The notes under the pieces: model-generated | The model's input: only the letters and a program-made list of their open reading frames with translations | Told to the model about the DNA's origin: nothing | Database searches by the model: none | NCBI GenBank assembly: GCA_022494885.1 | Contig: JAGVSM010002677.1 | Span: 178,230-242,229 of the forward strand | Source: Micrasema longulum | Taxonomy: Eukaryota > Arthropoda > Insecta > Trichoptera > Brachycentridae | Direction of reading: 5' to 3' | DNA: 64,000 nt | Program-made: the position numbers and the translations under genes | Shown: one piece after another, positions 1 through 11,712 of the stretch | Layout: every line of letters starts with the position of its first letter | Numbering within the stretch: the first letter of the stretch is position 1

Positions 1-338
1 TCTCCATTATTTAATGTGTTTCGTTAATTTGGTTTGATTGTTCGCCAACCGACTGAAAAAATGCCGGCTTATGTGAATTGTATGGTAATTTTATTGCGTA
101 TTTATTGCCGCGAATCTCCTGCTTAGTTACAGTGTGTAAGGGCTATAACATGCATTATTTAAGAAACAAAATATCGTGTACATTTCTCACATTTAAAAGC
201 ACGCTCTGATTTTTTCTTCTTTAATTTTTAGTTTTATTTTTTCGCAGTTAACCCCTTTCTTGGAAATATATCTTATAGGATACATATGATCTAATTTTCT
301 TCCATGAGCTTTGAAAATTTATTGATAATTTTAAGTTT
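1..338. other. AT-rich sequence, no gene seen
   Basis: No coding signal. The last 30 or so bases resemble the sequence upstream of the first hairpin in the copy at 45 kb (shared AATTTATTGATA), so the neighbouring four-hairpin element probably begins a little inside this stretch. Its true 5' end cannot be fixed. Confidence 0.5.
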
Positions 339-813
339 CTAGAATTTCATTCGTCCATGCACTTTGTAGCTGCAAGACGATTAGTAATCTAGCTTCAATA
401 TGTAAATTTTATCAACTATCAAATATCTAAATTTAGTTAATAGGGTCTAGAATTCCAATCGTCCATGCAGTTATGCATGCTTTCATTTATATTTATGTAT
501 ATAAATATATATTTATCTTTTTTTTTAAATTTCTAAACTTTATTGTCAAATAAAATAAATATAAAAATGTAAAAAGGGACTAGATTTATTACTGTCCATG
601 CGCACTGCAGCTGCAAGACGTGCTGTAATCTAGCTCCTGTATATCATGATTCATTGTTATATATCATAATTGGAGACGAGGAATTAGACTCCCAACCGTT
701 CACGCTCTGTGTAGCTGCAAAACGTGCTGGGATATTTATTTATTGTACAGCGCCCTTATGGTGATTTTCACAAAATTGGCGCTCTACAAAGTATCCATAT
801 ATATATATATATA
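339..813 (+). mobile_element. four-hairpin SINE-like element, copy 1
   Basis: Non-coding element made of four related ~54-base units starting near 339, 447, 580 and 686, then a terminal stem-loop (750-782) and a (TA)n tail (797-813). Each unit carries the core GTCCATGC...GTAGCTGCAAGACG. In units 1 and 3 the ends are inverted repeats (CTAGAATT or CTAGATT against AATCTAG). In unit 4 the arms change together to CTCCCA against TGGGAT. Unit 2 lacks its second half. Unit spacing (about 108, 133, 106) matches the copy at 45 kb. No open frame and no recognised tRNA, 7SL or 5S head. It is judged retrotransposed because another copy is 5'-truncated and because it shares a 3' end with a LINE remnant. 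It could also be an unusual LINE 3' UTR. Confidence 0.7.
750..782 (+). other. 3'-terminal stem-loop of four-hairpin element
   Basis: GCGCC at the start pairs with GGCGC at the end. An inner GTGA...TCAC stem closes a short T-rich loop. The same 33-base structure occurs at 29529-29561 and, on the other strand, 45052-45084. A 34-base version follows the LINE coding remnant at 14626-14659. Terminal stem-loops of this kind are recognised by the reverse transcriptase in L2/UnaL2-type LINE-SINE pairs; that role here is inferred. Confidence 0.75.
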
Positions 814-1744
814 CACCAGTACAACAGCATTCAGTTGAAACTCGTTTTCCACATTTTTCATTCTTAACTTCTCTATTCCGATTCATTATGAACTTTGATT
901 AAAACATTTTTTTTTCATTCCGCCGAGATAAGGGTTAATACTTTCATTGAGAAACCTGTACGAATAAACATACTTTTAATTGCATTGTAAAATAATTTAG
1001 GTCGATACATAATATTTTATTTTTTTTAATAATGAACCTGTACATTGGCGGGCTTATTGATAAATGGCAATTTAATCCAACCAGCCAATAAAACGAAATA
1101 TTTATTTATACAATTAAAGTTTAAAAACATATGCGAAAAAAAAAACAAAATACGTAAATACTGAAATTGAACTATCAGTATGTTAATATAAAAATATTTA
1201 ATATCGTTGCTAGTATTCAATGGGAAAAGGTAAAAAAGATATAAAAAGAGGAGAGATTAAGGAGCAGAAAGGAGATGTTTCATATTATTAATTAAAGTAC
1301 ACAATTGTTTTATAAATTAGCAATGTATAAGATTGCTGCGGGATTCAATTGATGCTGATGATGCTGATACCGTCTTTGTTATTATCCTTTTATTTTTGCA
1401 TATTATTTCTTTGAAATAAACTTAATAATGTCACTTGATATGTGTAAATATGTTGGTAAGCTATTGTTAAATGAACCAAAAAATATTTTGTAATTTACTA
1501 AATTATTAAATTAAATATTGTACCATATAAATGTAATATTTTTACTATCATTATTTTATCGAATGACTTTATTTTTATTATGAAAATGAATTATTAATTT
1601 GAATTACAGAATTATTAAATTATAAATTTTATATACATTAATTTTGCTACACCATGAATTATTTAGTAACTTACCTATATTACATTTTTTACATGTATTT
1701 ATTTTTATTATGTAAGTATTTTTTTTTTATTTTTTTTTTTTTAT
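814..1744. other. AT-rich sequence, no gene seen
   Basis: Only short frames in low-complexity AT-rich DNA. The longest (1026-1220, minus) has biased composition and no recognisable motif. Confidence 0.55.
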
Positions 1745-1990
1745 TTACAATTTTAAAAAACCCGTTAGTTCAGTCATCATGCGCTTTTTCAGATTGATTT
1801 TAAATTTGGCTCCAGTAAAAGTTTTCAAGTAGTAAGGTAAGTCGTTGTAGTGTTTAAGTCCATTATGTAGTATTTTTGACTGTCCTGTGTTTGTCTTTGC
1901 TTTTTCAATATGATAGTGTTGTTGTTGTCTGGTGTTATATTTGTGTATGTCAGCATTTTTGACTAATATTATGTCGTCGTCTCCGTCTCT
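1745..1990 (-). pseudogene. LINE reverse transcriptase C-terminal tail, family G copy 1
   Basis: Read on the minus strand, an open frame of about 80 codons without a start runs to a stop at 1745-1747. It includes KILHNGLKHYNDLPYYLK and, further on, FKINLKKRMM. The pattern 'G(L/I)K-x-YN-x-LP ... FK-x-x-L/LK' is typical of the extreme C-terminus of Jockey/CR1-group non-LTR reverse transcriptases, after the catalytic domain. The catalytic palm with its YxDD motif is absent, so this is a 5'-truncated, non-functional remnant. Two more decayed copies of the same tail lie at 2996-3410 and 56105-56290, all on the minus strand. Clade assignment within the Jockey/CR1 group is uncertain. Confidence 0.72.
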
Positions 1991-2177
1991 TTAATGTGTG
2001 TCATAATATTTATTAGTGTATCGTTGTATTAATTTAGTATAAAAGACTCCCAATTTAACTCAAAACTTTCTAGCAAGTCGGGACATAAAAATTTCAATTT
2101 CTGCATTATGTGTTTTAATAAAAAAGAATAATTTAAAACAAAATTAATTACATTCCTACATAAAGATTCGCTACTGT

Positions 2178-2335
2178 GCCTTACTCATAAACTTGCTGTA
2201 GTGTTAGGCCTAGGCATAGTGGCAAAATACGGATGGAAATACCATCCTTATTTTAGTGGTAGATTAAGAATGGCATTCCCGTCCTTATTCTACCACCATG
2301 TCTAGTAACTTTATTTCAGGTTTATAAGTAAGGCC
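2178..2335. mobile_element. small TIR element (MITE), family F copy 1
   Basis: Outer ends are inverted: GCCTTACTCATAAAC on the left against GTTTATAAGTAAGGC on the right. The inverted similarity continues inward (CATAGTGG against CCACCATG). About 158 bp, non-coding. A second copy lies at 56481-56593 with matching ends and interior (ATTCTACCA near the right side). I could not define a target duplication, so the superfamily is open. Confidence 0.65.
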
Positions 2336-2995
2336 CAAGATGAAATAATTATGAATGTAGCAATTATCACCGAATCGTTCACCCTAAACATACTTATTTG
2401 TGTATTTTTAGTTAGATATAAATATTTCAAGTAAATTTTCATTCTTAATTATTGTATTTTTTTGTTGAGCAGGTTATTAATCATTTTATATTTTTGATGT
2501 TTTAGAAAATTAATTCAAATTGTGCATTAACGTTTTAAGTCCCAGTGTGAAACTTTTATGTAAAATAAATTTCTTTGTTAAAATGTCAAAAATAATTCCA
2601 TAGCTTACTGCTAATCAAATAAGAGTACCGAAAAAGGATTTACAATTTTGCGTTCATTTTTCTTTAAGCTTACGAATAAAAAGAAGGAAAAGATAAATCT
2701 TTGTTATTTGTCGTCTCAAAGTTTTTAGGATTGTTCAAAGTTTTTTCAAACGCAAATAAATAAATCCAACAGTTGGTACAAGATTGACCCTCGGGGGAAT
2801 TTTCTGAAATAGGGTGAATTCGAATGAATAATAAATATTTCGGCATTGTCAACACGCAAATACAACTTGGGATAATCTTACAAAAAAGCTCAAGGAATAA
2901 ATTAGGATTCCGTGACGAACGCCATTTAATCAATCTATTACAATATCTTACATCTTAGAAATATATTTTCGGATTAAAATAAATAAAATATTTTT
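2336..2995. other. AT-rich sequence, no gene recognised
   Basis: Holds an 87-codon open frame on the minus strand (2670-2933), cysteine- and proline-containing but without a recognisable domain. It is of a length expected by chance here, so it is not called as a gene. Confidence 0.45.
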
Positions 2996-3410
2996 TCAAT
3001 ATTTTAAAACCCGTTAGGGGTATATAAGAAATGTTATAAAGTCTCGTCATGTTATGTCTCCTCTTGGTGTGGTCATCATTTTCAGATTGATTTTAAATTA
3101 GTCTGTAGTGTAATTTCTCTAGTTTTAAAGTAAGTCATTGTAGTGTTAAAGTCCATACGCTTTGTACATCATAATATTTTTCTTTCTTTCGTATGAGGTA
3201 TTAATTATGTAGAAGAGGCTATGTAATGATGTCATTACTTTGGTGAGTCCGTCTATGTGTTTCGTCCATTTTAATTGTATGTCCATGGTGGGTCCTAGGT
3301 ATGTCACGTGTTCTAGTTCTTTGAGAGTTTCGTTGTTTATTTTAATGTTCACGTTATGATTCTGTTTGTGTGTCTATTTACTGATCATATATTTTTTTGC
3401 AATCATATCT
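2996..3410 (-). pseudogene. LINE reverse transcriptase fragment, family G copy 2, internally deleted
   Basis: On the minus strand from about 3408 the frame reads KYMISK, an in-frame stop, then INNETLKELEHVTYLG and LKWTKHID. This is the 'YLG-x(3-4)-D-x-x-L-x-W-x-x-HI' motif that follows the catalytic palm in Jockey/CR1-group reverse transcriptases. Soon after MYKAY the sequence jumps to the family's extreme C-terminal tail (HYNDL ... FKINLKMM). The stretch of perhaps 100 codons that normally separates the two is missing. Several in-frame stops follow. It is therefore an old truncated copy with an internal deletion. The tail matches the copies at 1745-1990 and 56105-56290. Confidence 0.75.
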
Positions 3411-6400
3411 AAATATTTGTTTACAAATATATCAAGGATACACAAGCATGTTAACATTAATACTCAGATAAGACGCCACTATTATTTTTATACGAGTATA
3501 AGTATCTAGTAGTTTTTTATTTGTTCCTGTTGGCTATGTGATCACAGTCTGGGTGCTGGAGTCAATACTGACAATTGCAATAAATTGATCATTCGTTTGT
3601 AAATCCGACACTCGACGACTTGTAAAAAGATGTCTATCGTAGATTTGCGGGTGATGGGTTGTTAAACTGATTTCCCACAAGGGCTTTTTGGATTCAACCG
3701 TGCCTTTTATTCACTTATTTCAATTATACCAACCGAGATTTGTTTTTGCCAGGTATTTTTTATTTTCTATGCTTCTGTTGTTTCCAGGAATTACAATCAA
3801 AGGTAGCGTTGTTTTTATACTAACAATACCAAACTGTATGAAAAGGGTAGTTTTATTAGAATAGGATATTAGTTTGTACATATGCATGATGTAAATTAGA
3901 TACCTACTTAGTTTAGTTAATAATTGCATAGTACTCATAAACTTGGACACGTTAAAGTCAATGGCTGTATGAACTTCTTGAAAATAGCGTGTTTTATACT
4001 TGTTTATGTCCACAATTAATAATTTTAAATCGTAGCACGTGCCTTTCACATTTATTGATTTTAAAACAACATTGAAACTTTAGCCGAGAGCTGAAAGAAA
4101 CAAATGTTGTCCATTTAAGAGAAAACACGACTTAAATCCAATTACGTTGCGTGTTTAAACGCATTTTTAATGCCATCCTTCAACGGAGAGTTATAGGCAT
4201 ACGAGTATTTATGTGAGTAGGTTCGGCTAGAAATTGATTAAGTGTATTTGGCGGCGAAGATTCCGGTCGGACGCAATGCCCGGGGAATATTTCTTACCTC
4301 CTGCTGGTTCATGCTTCCCTGGTCCATTTTGTTCATATGTGGCGTGCTCCGATCAAGTTAAAAAAGATTGATTATCCACTAGATTCACATGAAATTAATC
4401 GCAATATTACCCCTAGTCATTTTCACACGTACACACTTCATAATCCAGTATATAATATACAAAATTGCGGTTTCTGTACGTATGTCGGATGGAGGCATAG
4501 GTATACGTATTTCAATTCGCAACAAAGTCAATTCAGAGTCTCGTCGCCGAACGCCCACATCACCCCCGCTTTCGAAACGTCGCAGTAACTTTTTTCTCTT
4601 GAATTAAACAATCTTTCAACCTACTACAAGTTAGTACGAAGCTATCGACGAATATGCCAATCACGGCAGCCATGGCGATCTAAGTTTTTCGCGGTTACCT
4701 CCTACGTCGAAGGAGATTTATCGTTTCTCATCCGGAGTTCTGTCTCTTAAATGTTTTATTTCAACTACCTTCTCGTTGAGTCATGTCTCCTGTTACTTCG
4801 TAAAAAAGCTTAAAATATATCATTCGAGTCCATAAATTCAATCGACACGCTTTAGCTATTGCTTATGCAATTGACTAATTGAAGAACAAATAACATTCGA
4901 TTCTCGACGTTAAGAATACTAAACGGTTGTATATTTTACAGCGCTGTTAGTTTTTACTCCGCTACCCCGCTGCGTCGACTCAAAACAATTTATTAAATAA
5001 ATAGATTCCTTTACGGGCCATCGAGAAGGAGAAGGAAGTGACGGTCATAAAGTGAGTTTTGAGGATTTAAAATATATAAGTTTTGTACACTGCATTTTTT
5101 TTTTTGTAAATAAATTATATTGACTAACAGCCAAATGAATCCCAGGGTCAACCGATTTAAAACAAGGATCGCGTCGGTCGGTAAATCTTCAGCTCCCGAC
5201 CCAACACTTTCATCCCGGAAACCTTTTTGAAGGCAAATGACGGGGGTAAATCGGCCCGTTTGCGGAAATTTATACATTGTTTTAGAGTCAAAGGTAAGGG
5301 AAGCGGTCATGCCACCGCCGCGCCGTTTCATAGTGGTTAAAGGAAAACTGGAATGTCTAAGTATATTTCCTTTAAATAACTTCGCAAATACCGTAGCCTG
5401 ATAAGGGTTATACTACCGCGCAAACGGAATGGAAAATATTCAATTGAACGGTCGAATCGAGAATTCCCATATATTTTATTCCAAATGAATCGTAATAAGG
5501 CTTCATTGTTCCATCCAATGAATTAATCAATGGGTTTACTGCCGAGATTTATATTTAAGTGGTAGGCTTTAATATTCTTTACTCGATACAAAATATTTGC
5601 GTATTTGAAATTGACCTGAATAATTTTAAATAACATTTCATTTTTACCCCTGACAACTGAATTTGACACTCGTCGCACGTTTCCTGGATAAAATCAATAT
5701 ACCTACATAGGTAATGTAGAAAGTACTAGGAAGACAGAAATACTGGACAGGCAACTGAGACATCTCCCTGCGTTAGCTCCCTGACAAGACCCCTGGTCTG
5801 ATTTATGCCCAGACCATAGATGCTCTCCTTGTATTTACGTAATGGATGAACCAGGAAAGAGCCCTACACCGTGCATAATTCAAGCAGATCTGAAACATAC
5901 ATGTTAACACTAAACATCGTACATTATATTATTATGTAATCTATGGCCATTGAGCATAATAAGTTAAAGTCCTAACAAAATGTTAGCTCACTAAAATATT
6001 TGTCTTAAGACTGGGAATATTTTTTTTTTGCAATAAAATCAGAATATAAGAATATTCACTATCGATCCAAAGATCGTATGTAAACAAATAATTTATTTAA
6101 GCCTGTTATTATTTTTTGTTTTCATAATACTTAATCTAGTCAACGCAATGCATAAAACACAATAACACCTTTTTTGTCGATATGCAAATAGGTAATTGAA
6201 ACATGAATGGCATTGTTATTATTTAATATATTCAGTTTTTTTATGAACATCAATTTCTTGGTTGAACTACATTTTAATAATAAAAATAAAAATACTTATA
6301 TGGTTAAATTTCACTTTTATTTATAAAAAAGATGTTTAGTCTCCCACCAGTCTGACGATGTCGGTCACCGGTAAAAAATATAAATAAAATTGGAATAAAA

Positions 6401-6699
6401 CTGTGTACGTATTTTTATTGGTATTATTGTTTTATTTAAAGAAATTGAATATTGTTTCTCAGTAAAATTAAAAGATAGATATTATTTATTACATGTTGAA
6501 TAAAAATGAATAAATATTTGAAAAATTAAAAAAAAATGCTTTGTTTTTAGTGTTTTTTATTCATTTCTAGTTAAAGAATTTATCACATTGTTATTATATA
6601 CATTAAAACATTTTTTTTTTAAAACCCATTTTACTATTTTTAGACTTTGCCCTGCTTACACCCCGTTATAAACATTAAATAAGCTAGGATACATTTTTT
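3411..6699. other. 3.3 kb without a recognised gene
   Basis: AT-rich single-copy-looking DNA. Open frames up to about 109 codons (3720-4049 minus, 4337-4588 plus, 5011-5331 minus) show no domain, signal peptide or splice-linked continuation that I can recognise. No tRNA-like boxes or clear inverted repeats were seen. Confidence 0.5.
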
Positions 6700-6945
6700 A
6701 TTTTTAAAGCACTAACTTTTTGGATATAATCAAAATTAATATAAAAACTCTAACTGCTGTTTATTTATTTTGTTACCGACCAGTTTCTGATTAATTTTCG
6801 AATTAATTTATTATAAATTATACCTTTATAAAGCAGCGCGTTGTAGCTGAGAAACCGGTGGGCAATATATTAAATAATAAGTGGTTAACAACTTTTTTTT
6901 TTTGAATTGTGTAATGAATAATCACAAACTCAGTGCTTCAAATAT
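6700..6945. repeat. foldback repeat, family D, short copy
   Basis: The left part (AAGCACTAACTTT ... TACCGACCAGTTTC) is inverted in the right part (GAAACCGGTGGGC ... AAGTGGTTAA ... CAGTGCTTCAAAT). It is a compact hairpin version of the family whose larger copies lie at 20030-21690 and 49180-49990. Confidence 0.65.
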
Positions 6946-7573
6946 TTTTTGTTTGTTTTAATTGCCTTTTTTTATCTAAAACAATAATGTTTCATGTTGG
7001 ACGTGCAACGCTGTTTTTTTGTTCATTTAAATTGACCGGAAGCTTAGAGTGTTCTTTTGGTAGACGTGCAACTTACACATCTTTCTCTCTTTACATTATG
7101 CTGTAGTGTTGGGAGAATGTACCGTATTGCAGGCAATTGTCCGGGCACTTCTACCCTAACTCTGTAAATCACAAACTGGCACTTGTGACAAACGGTGCGA
7201 GAATTCTTGCGGGGTGACTTAAGCCTACAATTGTCTCTTAACAAAATGGTAATTTAACCAGAAATATTGCCTTTATCATTGTGATATTTAAAAAATATTA
7301 AACTATCGTAGTTTTTATTTAGTATTTTTTTTTAAAAGCTGCAACAATACTGAATATTTTTGTCACAACTCAACTACCGGTACATTTTAAAAAAAGAGGT
7401 CAATATCTCAACAGAAACGACGGAAAAACTATTTAATTGATATGCAAATAGATGGTCGCACTGTACCGTTTGCTATATCAATATAATGTGAACGTATTTA
7501 TCCGCACATAGAGACAATCAATGGTTATGCATTGAAGATGTTAGGATTTGTTCTGCGTACTGCCAGGGTTTTC
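6946..7573. other. no gene recognised
   Basis: AT-rich spacer. A 66-codon minus-strand frame at 7044-7244 has no recognisable feature. Confidence 0.45.
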
Positions 7574-8059
7574 TAAAATTTCCGCGTACTGAGAACTCTT
7601 TACAACTCCTTGGTGCGAAGTAGACTCGAGAGTGGCTCGATGATTTGGGAAGCACATAAACTGAAGTACTCTCTTATGATAGAGAAAATCCAAAAGAAGT
7701 TCCTGAAATATCTCTACATGAGAGAGTGCGGGTATTATCCTTGGCTCTACCAGACCGAGTTTCTCCAGGGTATGCTTGACTACAACAGTTTAGAGACTAG
7801 AAGGAATGTGTATTTGACTACACATTTTTATCGATTGTTGCGCGGTATGATCGATAATTCTGAGATTATGATGAGCATTGGTTTGTATGTTCCTGATAAT
7901 TGCCTAAGACAGCGTCAGCATAGATTGTTTCATATTCAAATATACAGGACCAACCTGCATATGGTTATGCCTGTTATGCTTTACAACATCGCTCTGGATA
8001 TTGATCTGTTCCGTGTATCCGAAGGGGTTTTTCGGAGCAGGATTCTCCTACTACTTTGA
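7574..8059 (+). pseudogene. LINE reverse transcriptase C-terminal region (Jockey/CR1 group)
   Basis: An open frame begins just after a stop near 7574 and reads RTLYNSLVRSRLESGSMIW, then IEKIQKKFLKYLY and YYPWLYQTEFLQGMLDYNSL. 'L-V-R-S-R-L-E-x-x-S-x-x-W ... I-E-x-I-Q-x-K-F' is the conserved thumb and connection region that follows the palm in Jockey/CR1-group reverse transcriptases. The later YP...L-x-x-L-x-Y-x-x-L-x-x-RR block is typical of the same C-terminal domain. The frame runs about 160 codons to its stop at 8057-8059 with no internal stop, so it is fairly young. The polymerase core and endonuclease are missing (5' truncation). No poly(A) or target duplication could be delimited. Confidence 0.85.
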
Positions 8060-8159
8060 CATGAGTCTCTTTCATGTATTTTTTTCTTTTTTATAATATG
8101 TACGTATTGAATATTTAAAACATTTAAGTTTGTAAGTGAAAATTCTTCATATTATGTTA

Positions 8160-8275
8160 CATTGCGGAACCTTGGTCGGTGGAAAAAAAAATAGTGCTTA
8201 AAAACAAAGTTGTATTATTTATTTTATTTTAATGAATAACCACAAAGTTAGTGCTTCAAATATAAACCTTAAATT
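8160..8275 (-). repeat. foldback repeat, family D, single end
   Basis: Reads GGTCGGTGG ... TTAAAAACAAAGTTGT ... AATGAATAACCACAAAGTTA. It matches the right-hand end of family D (49880-49990). No partner arm was found nearby. Confidence 0.6.
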
Positions 8276-9071
8276 TTTTTATTGTCTTAAATTACAGTTA
8301 CGTTTGGCGTGTATTCCTAGCCTTGTTACTCAAAAATTATGATTGACTAATTATAATATGTTACACCATTATGTTCGAATAATATCGCAATAATTATAAA
8401 TTGTTTAACGGAATGGAAAGCACAGTATATTATGTGAGAATTATGAGATTCAATATGAAGTTTATCATAATAACATCGTAACGCCAATCGAACGGTTTGC
8501 ATCCCATTTCGTACAATGTATTTGAAAAGTCAATTCAGTATTTCACGTCGATACGTTTATTCTCGTCCATTGTGAAGCAGTCCTCACATTCCCCGCCTTA
8601 CCTCTGCGTGTCTTTACATTCGAACTTTATTGTCCCTCCATGTAATGGGGTTCCGGTCCTGTCCCATGATGTATTGTTTAATTCTTCACTCGAATATATT
8701 TTATAGTCCACGTCGAAGGAGTTAATTTATGCGATTGCCCTTGCCTCGGTCCAGCACTGGTACTGTGACATGAGTTTAACTCGAGTTCAGTTTTGCGCTA
8801 TTGCATATTATATTTCTCTCAAGAAGTTGTAGATTTCTGTCATTTTTCTGGCTGATGAAATACACATTGTAGTGTCGAAACCATTGTCTTGTTTTTTTGT
8901 GTCTTGATGGCATTTTCAAAATCAGCTTCGTTGCGTATTCGTTTTATTTATATAGTAGGAACAAATGACACGCACCAACTGCCTTGAAGACTTAATTTGG
9001 CTTCCAATTCTTCGGCATTAAGTCAGATCCGCCTACCGTAGCTCTGCAATTGACCATCAGGGTATCAGCAG
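8276..9071. other. no gene recognised
   Basis: AT-rich. A 69-codon plus frame (8497-8706) shows no recognisable motif. Confidence 0.45.
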
Positions 9072-9470
9072 TTGATGTCCGCGGAGGTGAAAATTAGACA
9101 GCGGAAAAACTATCGCAACCTTTCGCTTCTTTTTACTGTACTTCATAGTCCTAACTACCTCCGTGAAAAATGTCAACGCTTATCATTTTATGGTTTACCT
9201 TCTTCGTTCTTACTCTCAAATCACACTCTCAATTTCCATCTACAATTCCTCATCCCAGTCTAACTCATAGAGTGTCCATGCGGCGTGACTGGAATCATCT
9301 CCCATCCTCATCAATGGTTTATCTACAGTATTTTTGTTTAATCACTCCCTTCTTTTCTTTTATATCTCCTCGTCTCCTCTCTCTTCACTCCCTATTTTTG
9401 CGTCTATTTTGTTTTATTATTTTATTTCCTCTCGAACACTTATATAAATAACACCTTTTATTTAATTAGT
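9072..9470 (+). pseudogene. LINE reverse transcriptase C-terminal tail (CR1-like), frameshifted
   Basis: The first frame reads LLFTVLHSPNYLREKCQ and then a hydrophobic/serine stretch. Near 9255-9270 the frame shifts and continues as LTHRVSMRRDWNHLPSS. 'H-x-P-x-YL' followed by 'WN-x-LP' is the signature of the extreme C-terminus of CR1/Jockey-group non-LTR polymerases. The DNA around the WNHLP codons closely matches the tails at 57781-58083 and 60599-60900 (TGGAATCATCTCCCATCC). A T/C-rich run follows, as in those copies. Truncated and frameshifted, so non-functional. Confidence 0.75.
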
Positions 9471-10533
9471 CAGTATGAAGAAATTTCCATTTGTCAAGAA
9501 GCTAGCTAATGTACAAATATGTATTATGTACAAGAAATTAAATAATTTAAATGTCCAGGATTAAAGAACCTGATGTCTTGCAAAGATTGCGGGAGACGTC
9601 CAAAATAAAAAATATTTAACGCTCACCTGAGGTTGATTTAATCTGCTTTTTCAAAACATTAAATTGTTTCTTCGAGGTATCTGCAATTCTTTCTAAATGT
9701 GACCTTTTGAAGGCTCAGATACAATTCTGAGAGGCTGTTCCTCATTTATCATAGGACTAATTGTGGCTCCCAGGCACATTTAGCCCGACTTTCAGGCTTC
9801 TAAAATCTGTTTTAAACCATCTGTCTCAACGGTGTTCTTCTGAAACGCTCAGCCTACCATATTTGCCTCATTCCCGAGCGGCTATGATGTCTGGTTCGCC
9901 TTATTAGGTCTGCATCTAATTATTCCACCTGACTCCGTTGTGCACTCTGTAGGTTGGACAATGAATAATCTGTTAATCGGCAATCCGGGTATTTTTCCCT
10001 TCTAGAAATAATATTCTCTTATGAACCAGAGAAATGGTCTACTATCCGCCGTTATTTAGCACAATTCATCGTAGAAACATTTTACCCGTAGTGAATTTAA
10101 GTTTTTGGCTCCCGTTTACTTTCCATAGGACATACTCGTAAAAACTATCATTTTTTTCCTCTAGTTTTCCTCTAGTTTCCTAGTTTTTAGCTCTGTTCTT
10201 TAAGTTACTTGTGCGAAAGGCTAAAATTTATTTAATTGCAAATTGTGTTCTATAGTGCCATAAATGATATATGTTTATTGCATTTAACCATTTCGTTTGT
10301 AAATTGTATATTAATAAACTGTTTTCTTTTGTTTTAGGTTTGTATTATGATTCTAAACGGCCTATTCCATCTGCAACTGTCTGTCAACTCTCATCATAAA
10401 ATTCCTCGAGGTTAGTTTTTATTTGTTGATTTTATGTTGGTTAATTAAAATATTAATGACTTGATTACGCCTATCGGCTATAGTTAATTATGGCTAGCTT
10501 TGCGTATCTAACATCTTAAAATCTTCGTTTGAG
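9471..10533. other. no gene recognised
   Basis: AT-rich DNA without a supported frame or repeat. Confidence 0.45.
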
Positions 10534-10612
10534 CGAGTGGTATACCAATGCAGTGCCCTATGCGCCATTAGATGCGCAAAGGGAATGATGATGAAAAAAA
10601 AACGTTGTTTTA
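10534..10612 (+). mobile_element. SINE family B, 3' end only
   Basis: GCAGTGCCCTATGCGCCAT ... AAGGGAATGATGATG plus an A-run is the reverse complement of the conserved 3' part of SINE B at 23624-23903 and 27942-28147. The tRNA-like head is missing. The GATGATG/poly(A) end marks the 3' terminus of the family. Confidence 0.7.
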
Positions 10613-11712
10613 AAGCAAACCTGTTTGTTTAATCATTACATCGCAGTTTTATAAGAATAGTGAATTGTCACAATTGTGTGTTGTGTCAAATAAAATTGTG
10701 TCATTGGTTTATTTTTTAGATCGACTTTTTCAGAATTCTTATTGAACTAATTTGTTTACAATTCGCATTATTGGTTTAAATTCATCATCACTTTATTTAG
10801 TCATTCAAAAAAAAGTATTTTATTTAGTAACAATTATTTTATTTTTACAGAACATTTGAGTTTCTTTTTTCTTTCGAAACTTCACTTCTTTTTCATTTTC
10901 TTTTTTTCTATTGGGGCCACCTAAATAATAACAGCTCTTTAATTACTATTTAAAGCAATTCAAAATTGAAAGTTAATTTTTACGTAATTACGCATAAACA
11001 GCGTTAGCACTTCAATTTAGTCTTCATCAGAAATTAAATTTTTGCTTACACGAGTTATTTTTAAATTAAAAATATGTATTTGAACTGATATATTAACAAG
11101 TACTTTCTATATTGAAAACGCAGAAAAAATCAGTATCAGAACTTATGTTTCCAATTTCCTGGAATGCATTTCAGATAGAATAAAAAACAATTGAAAAAAT
11201 GTTAAGACATAGGATTATACCCGGTTTAGCATAAAAGTTGGCGGGCTGTAACAGGAATTCTTATACCAATTCTGCCACTGTCCCCTGCAGCCGACAGAAT
11301 TCCCAAAGTCCCCTTTCCGCTCCCAAAGGATGCAATGTGCGTCTGAAAACTGCACTCGGAAAACTTCTACATGCATTCCCGTGCACTTGAGTGCATTTAC
11401 TGCACGGTGAAATTTCAGAGTTGAAACAAACTTTGGCGAACTTTTGTATGAGAAACGTTTGTTTTCCGAAACATTTGCGTAGGTTTATTTGATTTGACGA
11501 AAATAAGTTTGGAAAATCGATCAAAGATTGCCATGAAGATTGTACGATAAAGCGAATCTGTTTTACGGGTAGCTGATTAATAAATTCTTTGATTTTATCT
11601 TTAATACTCGTAAATAATTGTTTTTAGCAGAGTCGAGATTGGGATAACATAATAAAATTAGATAAATTAACATAAACCAGATAACTGTTATTAATTGACA
11701 TTTATTGTAGCA
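10613..11712. other. no gene recognised
   Basis: AT-rich. The 87-codon minus frame at 11261-11524 contains several cysteines but no recognisable spacing or domain. I do not call it. Confidence 0.45.

Noticed and set aside
3720..4049. 109-codon minus-strand frame
   Set aside because: No recognisable motif; not supported by context.
5011..5331. 106-codon minus-strand frame
   Set aside because: No domain or biased codon pattern; its length is possible by chance in 64 kb.
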